A DNA stretch of 64,000 bases from [Phialemoniopsis] sp. UDSM-2020 (Eukaryota > Ascomycota > Sordariomycetes > Thyridiales > Thyridiaceae). Position 1 is the stretch's first letter, and each line of letters opens with the position of its first letter. This document shows positions 33,765 to 45,532 of the stretch, one piece after another. A model generated the notes under the pieces. That model made no database searches. It was not told where the DNA came from and saw only the letters and a program-made list of their open reading frames with translations. The stretch is from positions 983,501 through 1,047,500 of the forward strand of contig JAEILZ010000009.1 of the NCBI GenBank assembly GCA_018873225.1, read 5' to 3'. The position numbers and the translations under genes were made by a program.

Positions 33765-34899
33765 CTAGCCCATCAACTGCCTGACATCCTCCGGAGGCCA
33801 TCTGACCTGAGCAAAGGTCAGGCAGCGCTTGATGCTCTGTAGAAACTTGCGCGTAACCTCATCACCCATGACATGGCCTCTCTCGCCATTGTGTAGCTTC
33901 TCGCGCGCGCTTCGCTCGTGGATACCCACCATGGTCACGCCGATAGGCCACGCCGCCTTGCCGATACTTAGACGCAGATATCCGTCGTTGGCATCGACGT
34001 ACCGCCGCTCCTGCGCCGCCTTGACGATCTCCACCACGGCTTTCAGGATACTATCGTCTAGGTCGCCCTTTTCAAACTTTCGGAACAGCTGTATGTCACC
34101 TCGTCAGTAATTTGTACAGGCGATGTCGTGCCAGGGAGCCACGTACCGGCTTCATCGTCTCCTTGCTCTGCACCATGGCGTTGTACGCCGCCTTGCCGGC
34201 AAACGTGTCGAGCGCCTCGCGCTGCAGCGCCGCCTCCCACTCCCGCAGCACCATGGTGAAGTAGCTCGCCAGCTGCCGGTACAGGTACCGCCGCCCGGCC
34301 TTGTCCTCGGGCACGGCGTCCGGCACCTTCATGTCCTTCTCCTCGACGAGCCGCAGCGTCGTCGGGATGGGGCCCTGCGTCACCACGCGCGTCAGGCGCC
34401 GGTACCGCTTGAGCCGCTGCGCGTCCGTCTCGCCGAACAGCGTCGCCGGGTGGCCCAGCTCGCGCAGCTTGGCGCGCACCTCGTCCTCGCCGAGGACCTC
34501 CGTCTCGTCGTCCTCGAGGCCGTCTTGGTCGTCGTCCTGTGCGGTTGCTTCCACGTCCTCCGAGCTCGGCGGCAGCTCCGGCAGGCCTAATCGCTTCCGG
34601 CGTGCTTTTTCCTCCTCGGCCTCGCGCTCCTCGCGCCGCCGCCGCGTCTCCTCGGCCAGCTTCTTGCGCTTCTCCTCGCGCTGCCGGGCCTCCTCCGCGG
34701 CGTCGTCCTCGCGCTTGCGCTTGGCGGCCGCGCGCGCCTGGCGCTCCTCCTCGAGGGCCTTTTGCTCGGTCAGGTAGGCCGCCCGGCGCTTCTCCTCGGC
34801 CTCGGAGTTCTTTGTAAACTTTTTGCTGGTAGCGTCGGGCTTTGCGGATTCGCCTTTCGCCTTGGCGATCTGGGCCGACATGAGGGATGCGAAATCCAT
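33765..34899 (-). CDS. PRP18: Pre-mRNA splicing factor Prp18
   Basis: Two exons, 34899-34147 and 34088-33765, encode 358 residues. Prp18 acts with Slu7 at the second step of splicing in the U5 region of the spliceosome. An N-terminal stretch MDFASLMSAQIAKAK is followed by a long charged coiled coil (about 35-105, Glu/Arg/Lys). An SFM/PRP4-like motif lies around residues 135-175, with LRELGHPATLFGE and RLKRYRRL. The C-terminal Prp18 helical domain contains LFRKFEKGDLDD, the conserved YLRLSIGKAAWPIGVTMVGIHER loop and the KRCLTFAQVRWPPED end. Length agrees with fungal orthologues. It is divergent with SAP18. Confidence 0.95.
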
Positions 34900-35334
34900 G
34901 GCGGAGATTAGATGTGTCGCTCTATACCGGGTGGAATCGTCTGTCGCATTCGGTGCTGCCTGAGCGGCGCTTGTCGTCTTCTGTGCTTGATATCAGTTAG
35001 GAAAAGAAGTCGAATCGCAGCCTTCTGAAATTCCCGAGGTGCTTGATTTCGGTGGGGTTCGGCAGCCTTGCAGAAGCTTACAGCGCTACTGGGGTGCCAG
35101 GTACAGGCGACCAGAGCAACCCCGCTAGCGGTTATCACGCTATTGGTCCGGTGCCTCAGCTCCCAGCCAGCTTCATCTCAACTCTGGTGAAGCCTTGCGA
35201 AGGTCTTCCTTGGTTTGGCAATGTAACGGACCTGCAACTGGGAATCGGATTGGTAGCATCATCATGGGAACGGTTGCTTCGAAACGACAATAATAATAGT
35301 TTCGAGAGGCGGGCCCCGCACCCATCAGCGCACA
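34900..35334. promoter_or_regulatory. Divergent promoter region PRP18 / SAP18
   Basis: 435 bp between two start codons. It contains an inverted CCAAT box (ATTGG at 35142-35146), plausible for a CCAAT-binding-complex site, about 190 bp from the SAP18 start. No other motif is assigned. Confidence 0.4.
35142..35146 (-). promoter_or_regulatory. CCAAT box candidate
   Basis: ATTGG on the plus strand, in the divergent PRP18/SAP18 promoter. A five-base match is weak evidence on its own; its position supports it. Confidence 0.3.
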
Positions 35335-36119
35335 ATGGCTTCCCCTGCGGCGAGCGACGATATCGACCTCGATGCCACTCCGCCGTTCCTGCTCAAGCTC
35401 TTCTACAAGACCGGCGCATTGCACAGGTACGTGGCAGCAATTCATGACCCAGCGTGACAAGTATACTAACTTTTCAATTGCGCAGACCCGAAGAGTTCTC
35501 CGCCCGGAGTCTACCGCCTCATGTACCGATCTACACGTACCCAGGCTGCACGCTCACTGAGCTGTCGCAACTTATCGCCGGCGCAGACCCGTCGATCCTT
35601 CCCAGTCCCGCTATCGGCACGCGACTTGTGTTCCGACTCATCTACCCGGATGCGCAGGGCGGAAGGCGGTCTGGGCGCTTCGCCGTGAAGGAGCTAGGGA
35701 GCGTGGTCATCGGCGCGGGTAAGCCTGCTATGGGAGACGAGCAAGACGTGCTGGGAGACACAGAGGAGGACGATGGACAGAAGACTCTAGACGAGGCGCG
35801 ATTTGTCGTGGGTGACTACGTATCCTGCGCCATTCTTCCGCCCCTCGAGACCGGAGCAGTTGCGCCGGCCTCGAGTGCCCAGGTAAGAGGAGCCGCAGGA
35901 TTTGGTGAAGGCAGAATAGCTCCCATGGGGCCCGGAGGGAGAGGAGATCATGCATTTGGATACCCTAGAGGCAGAGGTGGGCGAGGCGGTCCCGGAGGCG
36001 GCTTTGGTGGCGGCCGTCGCGACGCAGGAGTGAGCATGCCCATGGGCGAGTGGCGCAGAGGCGAAGAACTGCCGCAGGCACCGGCTGGCAGTCGTGGAAG
36101 GGGACGAGGTCGTTGGTGA
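35335..36119 (+). CDS. SAP18: SAP18-like Sin3 complex subunit with RGG tail
   Basis: Two exons, 35335-35426 and 35486-36119, join across a 59-nt intron with a TACTAAC branch site to give 241 residues. SAP18 belongs to Sin3/histone deacetylase complexes and, in animals, to the exon-junction ASAP complex. The ubiquitin-like fold is recognisable: PPFLLKLFYKTGALHRPEEF at the start, IYTYPGCTLTELSQLI, RLVFRLIYPD, then GRFAVKELGSVV and the closing DEARFVVGDYVSCAILPP. An acidic insert (GDTEEDDGQ) sits inside the domain. The final ~70 residues are Gly/Arg rich, with RGRGGRGG and a closing RGRGRGRW. This suggests RNA contact, which is an inference. It is convergent with the complex I subunit gene 190 bp away. 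Confidence 0.92.
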
Positions 36120-36308
36120 CGTCCTGCCGTATCCGCCCAAACTCTCAGCCAATGCCGGTGATGCCATGATCAAAGCTGTTCGGATGTTACAGTCCAGCAT
36201 TTTCGCGACCCAAATCAAAGTTTTCAGAGCGTCAAAGCGGTCAATATTCGATTCGTGAGCTCTGTATTCCGTACAAACAATCCATTTATGTACAATGCTC
36301 CTCCACCT

Positions 36309-36747
36309 TTACGCAGCAATCAGGTCGCCCTTCCTCTTCGCCCGGAAATCCCACTTGTCCTGTAAAAGCCCCAAAGTCAGTCGCCTGCTTCAAACTGAAT
36401 TGCTTATCTCTGCAATGAATCCTACCTCGGTCTTGACAGTGATCCAGTAGACGATGCTCGGAATGACCGCAACGTAAACGAAGGTGATGCCGGCAGTTCG
36501 GGGGGTCCACCGGAAGTACTTGTGGCGGTTCGTCGTCATGTCTATTGTACCATATTGTCAGAAATCATATGCTCCTTTACATCTCTCCACGCGCTACTCG
36601 TCGTAGATCGGATCGTGTTCGGTCAACGTACTTCCTAGCCGGACAATCGCCGGGTCCAGGGCCATCTCTGTTGCTTTTTGTTAGCGACTGCATGCTACCT
36701 CAATTGAGCCTCGCGCTCGACGTACTGAAATGTTGAAGGCCAGCCAT
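36309..36747 (-). CDS. Complex I accessory subunit, NDUFB4/B15-like
   Basis: A short gene in four exons: 36747-36726, 36667-36632, 36541-36426 and 36359-36309. The two smallest exons are 22 and 36 nt. Splicing yields 74 residues starting MAGLQHFKMALDPAIVRLG and ending AKRKGDLIAA. The block MTTNRHKYFRWTPRTA, one hydrophobic helix (about 37-53) and a terminal WDFRAKRKGD match the fungal single-span subunit of NADH:ubiquinone oxidoreductase related to NDUFB4 (B15) as I remember it. It would sit in the membrane arm of mitochondrial complex I. No cleavable presequence is expected for this subunit class. All donors are GTACG or GTAGG and all acceptors CAG or TAG. It lies between convergent SAP18 and divergent APC4. 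Confidence 0.8.
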
Positions 36748-37254
36748 CTTGACGGAGTTCAGCCGGTGACAGCTGTGTCGTGGTTCGTCAAGCAATTGGT
36801 CGAGGTTGGTATGGCTTCAAGCAATTGATGTTCGTCAGTCGAGTCGAGGTGAGATTTCGGGATTTCGATGGCGCTTGGACCATCTCGAATTGGCTCGTGC
36901 GCAGTCACGAGATGATGTACGGTTTCCAGCCAATAATGTGCACGGTATTTGGAAAGTCATTAGCGACAGTTACTCGCTAAGTCTAGGTGCTTGACCTGCC
37001 AGACCCCACCCCGTACCAAGCAGTAACAGTATTTCGTGGCTGCTAAATCAACTCGCACTGTATGTCAACCCATCACTTTAGAGTGCAGATAGCAAGACGC
37101 GCCTCTCTCGTAAAGCGCGTACTCACCTATGAGGAAGCCCACTCTCACTGAAAGTCACAAAGGACGGATACAAATATGGCGCCTTGATGAGCATGACAGC
37201 AACACAAGACAGTTTCTGGGGTAGACGAATACCAGAATTGGTGCTCATGACAAG
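36748..37254. promoter_or_regulatory. Divergent promoter region complex I subunit / APC4
   Basis: 507 bp between start codons. A CCAAT box lies at 36930-36934 on the plus strand, about 185 bp upstream of the complex I gene. CCAAT/HAP regulation of respiratory genes is known in fungi; its use here is inferred. Confidence 0.4.
36930..36934 (+). promoter_or_regulatory. CCAAT box candidate
   Basis: CCAAT within CAGCCAATAATG, between the complex I subunit gene and APC4. Confidence 0.3.
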
Positions 37255-39837
37255 ATGGAAGGCTCTGCCGACTTGAAGGCCTTCAGCCAGAGCACATTTC
37301 CCAACCCTGTCTTGAGAGACCTCCTCTCTATCAGCCCTACCATTGACCTTTCCGTTTCGGTCAGCGAAGATGGCACAACATTGTTCATCAGGAGGCCTGG
37401 TGGCGACCTTGTCTCCAAACATACTGAGAGAGGACGAACAGTACAAGCTTTGCGCTGGAAAGCTGATGGTCAGTCTGATCAATCTATTTTTGGATGGGTC
37501 TCATCACTGACACACTTATACAGGTCAATTCCTGGCCGTGGCATGGAGTGGAGGCGTAGTAAGGCTCATGAGCCTCGAGAACAGCAAATCTGTGCACACT
37601 CTCACCGTGAGTGGTGACCCAAGCCTGCTGATCAAGTACGTCGGCTGGGCGAGGAACGACACAGGCAAGCCCGGTGCCGGAAAGACGAAAGCGGCCGCGG
37701 AGTCGTGGCGGCAATTACTGTCACAAGATGTCGACAAGGACGAGGAAAGGGAGCTTCTCGACCTGCCGCACGAGTTGACTTTCCTCGAGGTGGACACCGC
37801 ACTGCCAAAGCTCAGCCCTTTGCCAGTTTCTGGCGGTTCAGGGTAAGCCAGCATCAGCTGCATGGTCCCAGCAATTGGCCACACTACTGACATAAGACTT
37901 ATAGTGATGACATGTTTGTCTTCTCAACCCGAGCGTCACTTGAGTTTATTTTCCAACCTATGGTGACCAAGGACACGGACAAGGTTGATGTCATGATCGT
38001 TGGTACAGCGGACGGCCGCATCCAGCTCAGCCTATACGACACTTTTGTGATTGGGACTTTTGGCTATCCCCCGAAACGACAGTCTCTGAAGGACATCCCC
38101 GCGGCCATGCGTCTTTACAGCCATGCCTCTCATTCAGCCATTTCCACTCACTCACTACTGCTTGCAGAAGCAGAAGCCAAGGGCGAACCCTCATTTCTAC
38201 AGCTCGTGCCCATGGATCTTACCTTCATCCACTCATCCCCTGTCAACCTCTCTCTCTTAGCGTCCAAGACAACGACCCTACAGAAGCTCCTTCGATACGT
38301 CAAACAAACTCAAGTTCACATGGTCGGCGAGTGGCAAGCGTCCAGAGAGCTACCGGCCAGATTTATAGCTGGAGTTCAGGAAGAGCTAGAGAAGCTGCCC
38401 GGAGGCACAATGACCATCATACAGGCATTGTTCCACACAGTACTGACGGGACATACTTTCCCGGCCGTCAAGGAATGGCTTGTCGATACTCTCGCAGAGC
38501 GAGGCCACAAGCGGTGGGACAAGGCCGTCATGTCCGGCCTGGAGAACCTCAGGGGCCTTGTGCACGAGAACATGATCCCCGCGTTGGAGCGCTGCGCCAT
38601 CATCCTCAGCCGTCTACAAGGTCTAGCCAAGTTCCACGAGGACAATGAGGACATTGGCTTCAAGTCGTCCCAGATCACCCGTATCATGGACGTCGTGTCC
38701 TGCCTGACCCTAGTATCCCACAAGATCCTCCTCCTCGTGATAGAGGAGCTCGACCTCTTCACCGCCTTCTCCACCTGGCTGCGCCTGCAGATCGACAAGC
38801 TCGCGTCCCCGAGCCAGTCCGAGGAGCTCTCGGAGAAGGAGGCCACGATGGACTACAGTAAAGTCCTCGCCTACGTCGAGGGCCACCTGCAGACCAGCCC
38901 GCTGAGCCTCTTCCTCGACAAGGTCGCGCAGGAGAACTGGGCCGCCGACTGGGAGCACATCGAGGATGGTGCCTCGCTGCTCGAGATCCTAGACAAGCAG
39001 CTGGCAAAGTACGACGAGGACAGCCCGCACATGAAGGCCTTCCCGCGGCTCGACTTTTTGGTGGACTACCTCGCCACGCGCGCCGCCGCCGTGTTCGACG
39101 GCATCGCCGAGACGCAGAAGCGCGCCGTGCGCTTCGGCCAGGCCACGCGGCTCGACATCGGGTCGCCCATCCGCAAGGTCGACGTGCGCGTCGCGCCGCT
39201 GCTCAAAGACGTGAGTATAGAGCCCTCTAGTTCTCCTTCGCGCTCCGAGACGCCTCGAATTGCTCACTGTGATGCACAGGAGGGCACCGACAGCCTGACT
39301 TTCACGGCGCTCCTTGCGCAAAAGGAAGCCAGCCACCGTAAGTCTTCCGCAAATCCGCATTGAACCATGCGTGCACAAATGACTCACAATGTCTTGTCGT
39401 AACTAGTCTACATCTTCCGCACAAGCGCGCACATCATCAACGGCATAAGCAGCAGCGTCTGGACCCAGGCCGCGGGCCTCGACCTCGCCGGCGGACGTAT
39501 CATCGACGCCAAGTTCCTCGATGACGAGACGCTACTCGTCCTGTGGAGCGGTGCGCAGGCGGCGATGAAGCTTGTCGCGGTGCCGCTGCAGGACACACGG
39601 CTGCCGTACAAAGGTTACATCGAAGGCTCGGCAATGGAGGCCCTTGTTTCCGTGTCCGTGGCGGACTCGTACTGGAACGTGGATGTGCCCGTCGACAAGG
39701 CCGGCTCTGTGCCCGTAGCTATGGAGGTCGTCGGGCCGAGCAGGGCCCGGGGTGAGATGCCGGCCCGGGTATGCTTACTTGGCAAAGACAGGGTTACCCT
39801 CAGAGTCTTTGCGCTCCCCGACAAGCTAGAAGTTTGA
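37255..39837 (+). CDS. APC4: Anaphase-promoting complex subunit 4
   Basis: Five exons: 37255-37468, 37524-37842, 37905-39210, 39280-39337 and 39407-39837, giving 775 residues. APC4 is a scaffold subunit of the APC/C ubiquitin ligase that drives mitotic exit. The N-terminal WD40-like part begins around residue 15 (NPVLRDLLSISPTIDLSVSV) and shows the ALRWKADGQFLAVAWSGGVVRL blade formed across intron 1. The long helical Apc4 domain follows at about 285-520, with GGTMTIIQALFHTVLTGHTFPAVKEWL and DKAVMSGLENLRGLVHENMIPALERC. A C-terminal beta-rich section closes the propeller, with LDDETLLVLWSG. The spliced frame stays open through every join. It is convergent with GTR2. Confidence 0.92.
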
Positions 39838-40078
39838 GGAGGTGCCACTGTAATCCATTAATGAAGAGATCACGAGGTTTATGATATCACAGTGGGCATA
39901 GAAGATAAAAGGCGCTCTAGTAGATTCGGTATCGACCATCAAAGCAATTCAAGCAAACATATATCCCGTAACTGCCTAGACGCCACCAGTATTTTCATCG
40001 ACATGTCTGCAGGTCCAGCACTGCCAGTCATATCATAACCTGCTCTCCCATTCCACCTACTTGATTTCGTAGTAATGT

Positions 40079-41382
40079 CTACACTCCGCTTCTCGGCTTG
40101 GTGATCTCAAAGAATTCTGTCAGACCCTTGACGACGACATCGACATTCATGTTGACAAGGGGCATCTTGTCGTAAGAGCCCTCCTTCATAATGGCCACCA
40201 GGGCCAAGTAGGTGTCAACCTCGCGCATCATGATGGGCTTGTTGCCGTCGGCAAGCACGATAGAGCTCTCGGCCCAGTTGCAAGCGACTTGATCCTCAAG
40301 TTTCTGGTGTTGACCCTCCTCGAGCTTCTCACGATAACCCTCTGGCCGGGACCAGCTGCCGTAAACCTCGGTGACGTCGATGATGACATCGATATAGTCT
40401 GAGCATATCTCGTACGAAGCCATATCTGCGGGTGCGCTATCGGTGGCAATATAGATCTTGGACAAGACATCGAACAGGTATGCCTTCTCGAAACGGCACG
40501 TACGGCAGAGCGAGGTGAGCATAGCCTCGAGCTGGCCAAGGCGGGGGATTAGCTTCTGGATGACCTTGCTGAAGGCCTCAAAGATACTGTGGTTGTAGAT
40601 GGAGGTCGGGTGGAAGGTGACGGGAGCATTCTCAAATCCCTGGTCTGACAGCTCGTCCTGGATGCGGATGGTGATGTCGCGCTGGATGTCAAGCTTGTAG
40701 TCATCAGACAGACCATCAACTTTGTGAATGAAAACCTCAATGTTGATGTTGGGGTAGTTTCGCTGCAGGTTGATGATCGTGGTGTTGAGCCTAGCGACAG
40801 CCTCGAGGTAGTCGTCCTGAGCGTCAATAACCCAGATCAGCGCGCCGATCTCGCCAAATATGGCGTCCATGTCGAAGTTTGGTGTCTCAAAGTAGTCTAT
40901 CTGTCCGGGAAAGTCCCACACTTGAAAGTCCATAAAAGAGCTGTGCATGTCAGTAAGGCAACCAGGCCCTAGGCCCCTTGAGCAGAAAACTCACGCCATG
41001 GAATCCTTCTGTATCCTGGCCGTCGATTCCAAGAATAGTGTCTCATTAGGCGGAAGCTTGTGGAAGACCACGCTTGATATTGAAGACTTTCCGCTCCTAA
41101 GCTGCCTGTTAGATCTTGCAACAGGAACAGTTCTGTATTGCTTGCTGAAGCTCACCTTCTCTGGCCCATCAACAACAGTCTAGGCTTGCCCTTGACCGGA
41201 GGTCCCGGGTTGAGTTCAGGAGGTATGGCGCCATCCTTCTTCTGCAGTCGTTGACGATTCTGTTCGTAGAGACGTTCAAGGTTTAGCGATGCTGGACTAA
41301 CATAATTGACTTTTCCATGTCGTCCTGTCTCGCCCGGCGAGGTCCCACTCGAGGTGCCACGCCCTGAGAGTACACCGGACAT
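40079..41382 (-). CDS. GTR2: Rag-type GTPase Gtr2 (RagC/D)
   Basis: Three exons, 41382-41156, 41096-40995 and 40940-40079, give 396 residues. Gtr2 pairs with Gtr1 on the vacuole and signals amino-acid status to TORC1. A ~64-residue Ser/Gly-rich leader precedes the G domain. The P-loop GQRRSGKSS (residues 73-81) is formed across intron 1. WDFPGQ (118-123) is the Rag-type switch II, and the HKVDG motif (182-186) is typical of RagC/Gtr2 rather than the NKxD of Ras. A C-terminal roadblock-like dimerisation region follows (about 235-380). Gtr1 would lack the long leader and has a different G4 motif, so Gtr2 is the better assignment. Confidence 0.94.
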
Positions 41383-43242
41383 AACAAAAGGAAACTATAT
41401 GATGATAGCAGGTGGAGTAGCAAAAGGCAAAGGTAACAGTCTCATCTTAATGCTAGGACGGAGCGCCTGATCAAGCCGGTCACGACCAAGTAGGGCAGCT
41501 GATCTGGCCACATAAGCTCGCAGATGGATTGTGTATCATAGAGAATGAAGGCCAAGATGAAGGGTATATCAAGGAAAGCTGTTCGGAGATATCGTCATAC
41601 CGAGTCTGCGGACCAACCCAGCGCCACTTGGGGAAAGCCATGCTTGAGACAGGACGGATTATGATGGTGAGAGGTGCAAGTGTCATAGAGCCAGCTATTC
41701 TACTACCATGGTCTTGACGAAAAGAATTCTGCTGAACGGAAGAACAGTCTCGTGACGGATGGGACGGAGTCTCGTTGATGCAAGCTAGGCCGTCTTATGG
41801 TGGTACAAGATATCAAAGGTGGCTCAGCCCTCATGAGTACGAGCATGCAACCAGTTTCCCTGGTGGGATGGCGCAGCTACAAAGACCATCCGACGTAGCA
41901 CTTGCTCGTAATAGATGTTCTGGCAGGATAAGTGGGTGCTTGAGAGCCAGCCAAGTAGACGATACCAGACCCACTGAGGGAACGAGGATATTGCTCGAGG
42001 TCAAGTTCCGGATAACAGCTTTGGTAACCGGCCACGAGTACGAAATCCTCCTGGAGGATTGATCGAATCGTGTTCGTGAATATGTTTGTGGTCTTGCAAC
42101 ACTCCATGCTTGTTTGACTGGGTGAAAGGAAATGAGTGGCTCACCTCCATGTTGTATGAAACCTCTGGTGCAGCACTTTTGATGTCTGAGTCGTCACCTA
42201 GAGAGACACTGGATCATGACCAGTCCTCAGACCCCTCGGGGAAAATCGCACCTTCCAGTGAATCAAGTCGCTGGATGTGATGGGCTGTCGTTGAAGAGTC
42301 ACACCTGTGATCCGTGCTTGGTAGGAGGGTTGGAGTCTGTAAGCGGCCGCGACTCGTTGGACCCGCCTATCAAGACTGTAGAGTCGAATACCTAGGGCAG
42401 GCAGTCTAGTACTTGAGTGGCCACCTTGGGATGATGGACAAGTTGAGTCGTCAATCAGATAAGCGAGCTTTGTGTGACGGGTAGATCTGATTGGGATCGT
42501 CCAGGTACCTGTATGTACAGGTATCGTGAGATGCTTTGAGTGTTGACTGGCTACTTGGTAGCCGAGGACGGTGTGGCGGGGTAACACCGAATCGACGATT
42601 GATGGAGAAGCGTATGGACGTTGCTGCCGATGCGTCTCGGACTTTGTCGCCGTATTTTAGTGATTTGATTGAGCGTATGGTGAGAAGAGCTGTGAGATGA
42701 TCTCCAAATGCGACTGTAGGCGACATGTAAATCTTGAATGATTGAAGTCAAAGATCGAAGCAGGTGAGTGAGCGAGTCGTTGGTTGTTGCCAGGCAATGT
42801 GGGGCCCCCGGTCGATAAGCGCTGCCTATCAAATCAACCACCAGACTGCTCTCACTGCTCAAAGCCTGTATTTTACATACAATCCACCACAACACAACAG
42901 GTGATACATTTGATCAATGAGACTTAACCCTCAGAGTTCAATATTTCATATAACAGATACACATATCTACTAAAATCCTATCCACTTTCAACTCTGAGGA
43001 CACATATCAAGACATAGGACAAAGGCCACCCATTACTACAAGCTACCAACTTTAGGTAGTCGGCCAATCGTTACCATCCTCATCATGCATATTCCTTGTT
43101 ATCACTTCTGCAATTTTGCATTGCTATCTTCTTGGTTTCTTGTAATGTCTTTCTTCCTCGCCAAGTGCTAGTCTAGGTTCCTTCCCGCCTTTTTCGAGAC
43201 GCTCAGTCTAGGCCATTCGACTCCTAGGTCTCGCTTCCTCTA
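41383..43242. other. Intergenic upstream of GTR2
   Basis: 1.86 kb with no supportable gene. Open frames on both strands are under 135 codons, Ser/Arg/Pro rich and overlap each other. Probably GTR2 promoter sequence plus the 3' flank of the MIF-domain gene. Confidence 0.5.
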
Positions 43243-44372
43243 CTACTCTCTCGGAGCTGGCAACGGGGGCTGTTTTAGAGACTTTGGTGTTGATCTCGCA
43301 AATAAATTCGACATGAAGCTCTTCCGCCTGCGTGGCTGCTTCTCTGGTAATGCATCAATCTCATTGATCGACTCATCATTGGCAGAACGGGGTCTTGTCG
43401 TGGATGACATGTCTGCAGTCGAAGGTGGAGTGAGCTCGTTCGACAAGGGCGATCTAGGGGCTTTAAAACTACCGAGAGACTACGTATACAGTCAGTACCG
43501 GCCTTGCAGCTTAAAAAAAGTGGACAACCTCACCTTGACGCTCAGTCGTTTCTTGGACTTGGCCGTAGAAAGAGGATCTTCCGGAATCTCCTCGGTCTCC
43601 GGCATGACACCCCTAGCCAGCTCATCGATCTCGCCAGCCACGGTCTTGCCATCGCACGCAACGCAGTCCTCGGGCATGGGAACGAAGCGCAGCAGGCCTC
43701 TGGCCGGAATGACACCCAGAGCCTCCTCCATGTGCTTTTGCAGGAGCACCGTGTTCCGTCTGTTCGTCGCCGGTTGCAGCTCGGACGGCAGCGCGCAGAC
43801 GGACATGATATACGCGGGCTCAAAGGTGCCGCCAAAGCACATGCAGGCGCCGTGCTGCAGCGTAACTACGATGGACGTGATGGGCCGCTTGTAGCGCATG
43901 CACAGGTGATACATGAGCTCCGTGACCATCGTGAACTCGTCGTTGACCTGAATGTTTTCCAGAAACGTATCAGTCGTAAGAGTCTCACCCAGCGAAACCT
44001 GTCTGAAGTTTGACTTACAATCACGTTCGTCCTGACCTCCGCGATAACCTTGGCCTCCCGCCGGACGCGATTCTGCGCCATGTCGCCGCCGTCCCTCGTC
44101 GAAAAGGCATTCTCAAAGTATAGACTCCGCTGCTTGCTCAGCTCGGGCTTGGACCGGGACCTTCGGGCTTTGGACGGGAGGGGGTCGCCGGGAGGTGCTC
44201 TGTTGACCGGCCGCGTGATGTGGCTACCCTCTACGAGGAGCGGTGAAGATGATTTTGTCATTTTCGCCTTGCGCTCTGCAAAGGATAGCTGCGCCGGTGT
44301 TGGCCTCCTCGTGGCCGACTGGCTGGTAGTCGTAGGACCACCCCTCGAGCTTGACGGTGTTGTTGACTCCAT
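43243..44372 (-). CDS. MIF/tautomerase-domain protein with long tails
   Basis: Three exons, 44372-44019, 43947-43534 and 43479-43243, all joined in phase 0, give 334 residues. The first ~105 residues are Ser/Pro/Arg rich and look disordered. From about 106 to 225 lies a macrophage-migration-inhibitory-factor-like tautomerase fold. It shows EVRTNVIVNDEFTMVTELM, the SIVVTLQHGACMCFGG strand, EPAYIMSVCAL, and LLQKHMEEALGVIPARGLLRF. A basic, Ser-rich tail ends with KQPRRRKSFMSNLFARSTPK. In animal MIF the catalytic proline is the processed N-terminal residue. Here the fold is internal, with no free N-terminal proline, so classical tautomerase activity is unlikely unless the leader is removed. Fungal MIF-like proteins of this layout exist, with function unknown to me. 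Confidence 0.85.
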
Positions 44373-45532
44373 GATGACAAGACTCTTGCCGGTTTCGGCT
44401 TTGTGATAAGTGTAGGGAGCTCCAAGTCTGCTGTGTTATGCGATCTTGATATTGGGATGGTCGTGGTCACCAAAGCGGGCTCAATTAGCAGAATATGTTG
44501 GACAGGCAATGCCCAATTCAGAAGGATATGAAGAAGCCACCATGCCGGACTCCGAGTGACGAAAAAGCCGGTGCGTCGCCAAGTGTCACACTTTCAAGCG
44601 TAAAGATCAGATGATAATAAGAAAGAAAGTGGAACGAGAATAGAAGTCTTTCCTATGAGCTGGGTCAGATGCAGCTCCCTCAATCCTTCTCCTACCTCTG
44701 AGTGACGTCGTCCTGTCAATACCGGGAGAGATCCTCCTAGGAACAGCTACGCAACACATACGCAGGTAAAAAGATTGCGGCTCCTGGAATAAGTAAACAA
44801 GGATCGTGACCGGGTTGGTCGGAGCTGATACCAGCAATTCTCTTCTCTGACACCTCTACCGCAATCAATCAGCACTCTCAATCTGAGAAAGGCCTCATTA
44901 GTGGCATCGTCCTTCTCCATAGAAAGCCGGGTTTGGCCCGGTACCGCAGCCCTTTGTGCGACTGTATTCACCATGTAATGAGTCGATAAGCAGGAAGCCG
45001 TGTCGTTTCTGTGCCCTCGACACCAAACAATCGGCATGGTGCAGGGTCCTGTCCTATGGGAGGTCTTGTGTACCCCGACGGAGGGACAGGTAGACGAGAT
45101 TGCTTCGACGCAACTCGCTGCTTTCAGGTTTCTGCAGTCCAATGATAAACCAGTGTTACGACGACAAGGTGGGTAGGGAAAGGGGGAGTGTCTCGTAGCA
45201 ACGAGATGCCAGCTAGTAACTACATAGTAGTTTTCTTAGTAATTCTGACGGTAGGTTTTGCATTGGGTGGGCAGTGAATATTTTGTTCTTTTCAGAAATC
45301 AACTGATAAGCCTCATTGTAAGTAGAACATGAAATAATTAACAGATATCGTAGAATGATAACCCCGAATGAACACCTTTCCCAAATGCCAGTCTCCCGTA
45401 GCTACTATCACCACATTCATCAATATCAGGACCATCTAGGCACATCCGTTTCCAAAGCCCCAATTCATAGGTCCATCTGAGCCTCATACACTCCGGTCGA
45501 CATCTTATAGATGTCTGATACAAGAGGCGTGT
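44373..45532. other. Intergenic, upstream of MIF-domain gene
   Basis: 1.16 kb. A minus-strand open frame at 45142-44747 is Cys/Arg/Ser rich without motif or exon support. No gene is called. Confidence 0.5.
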
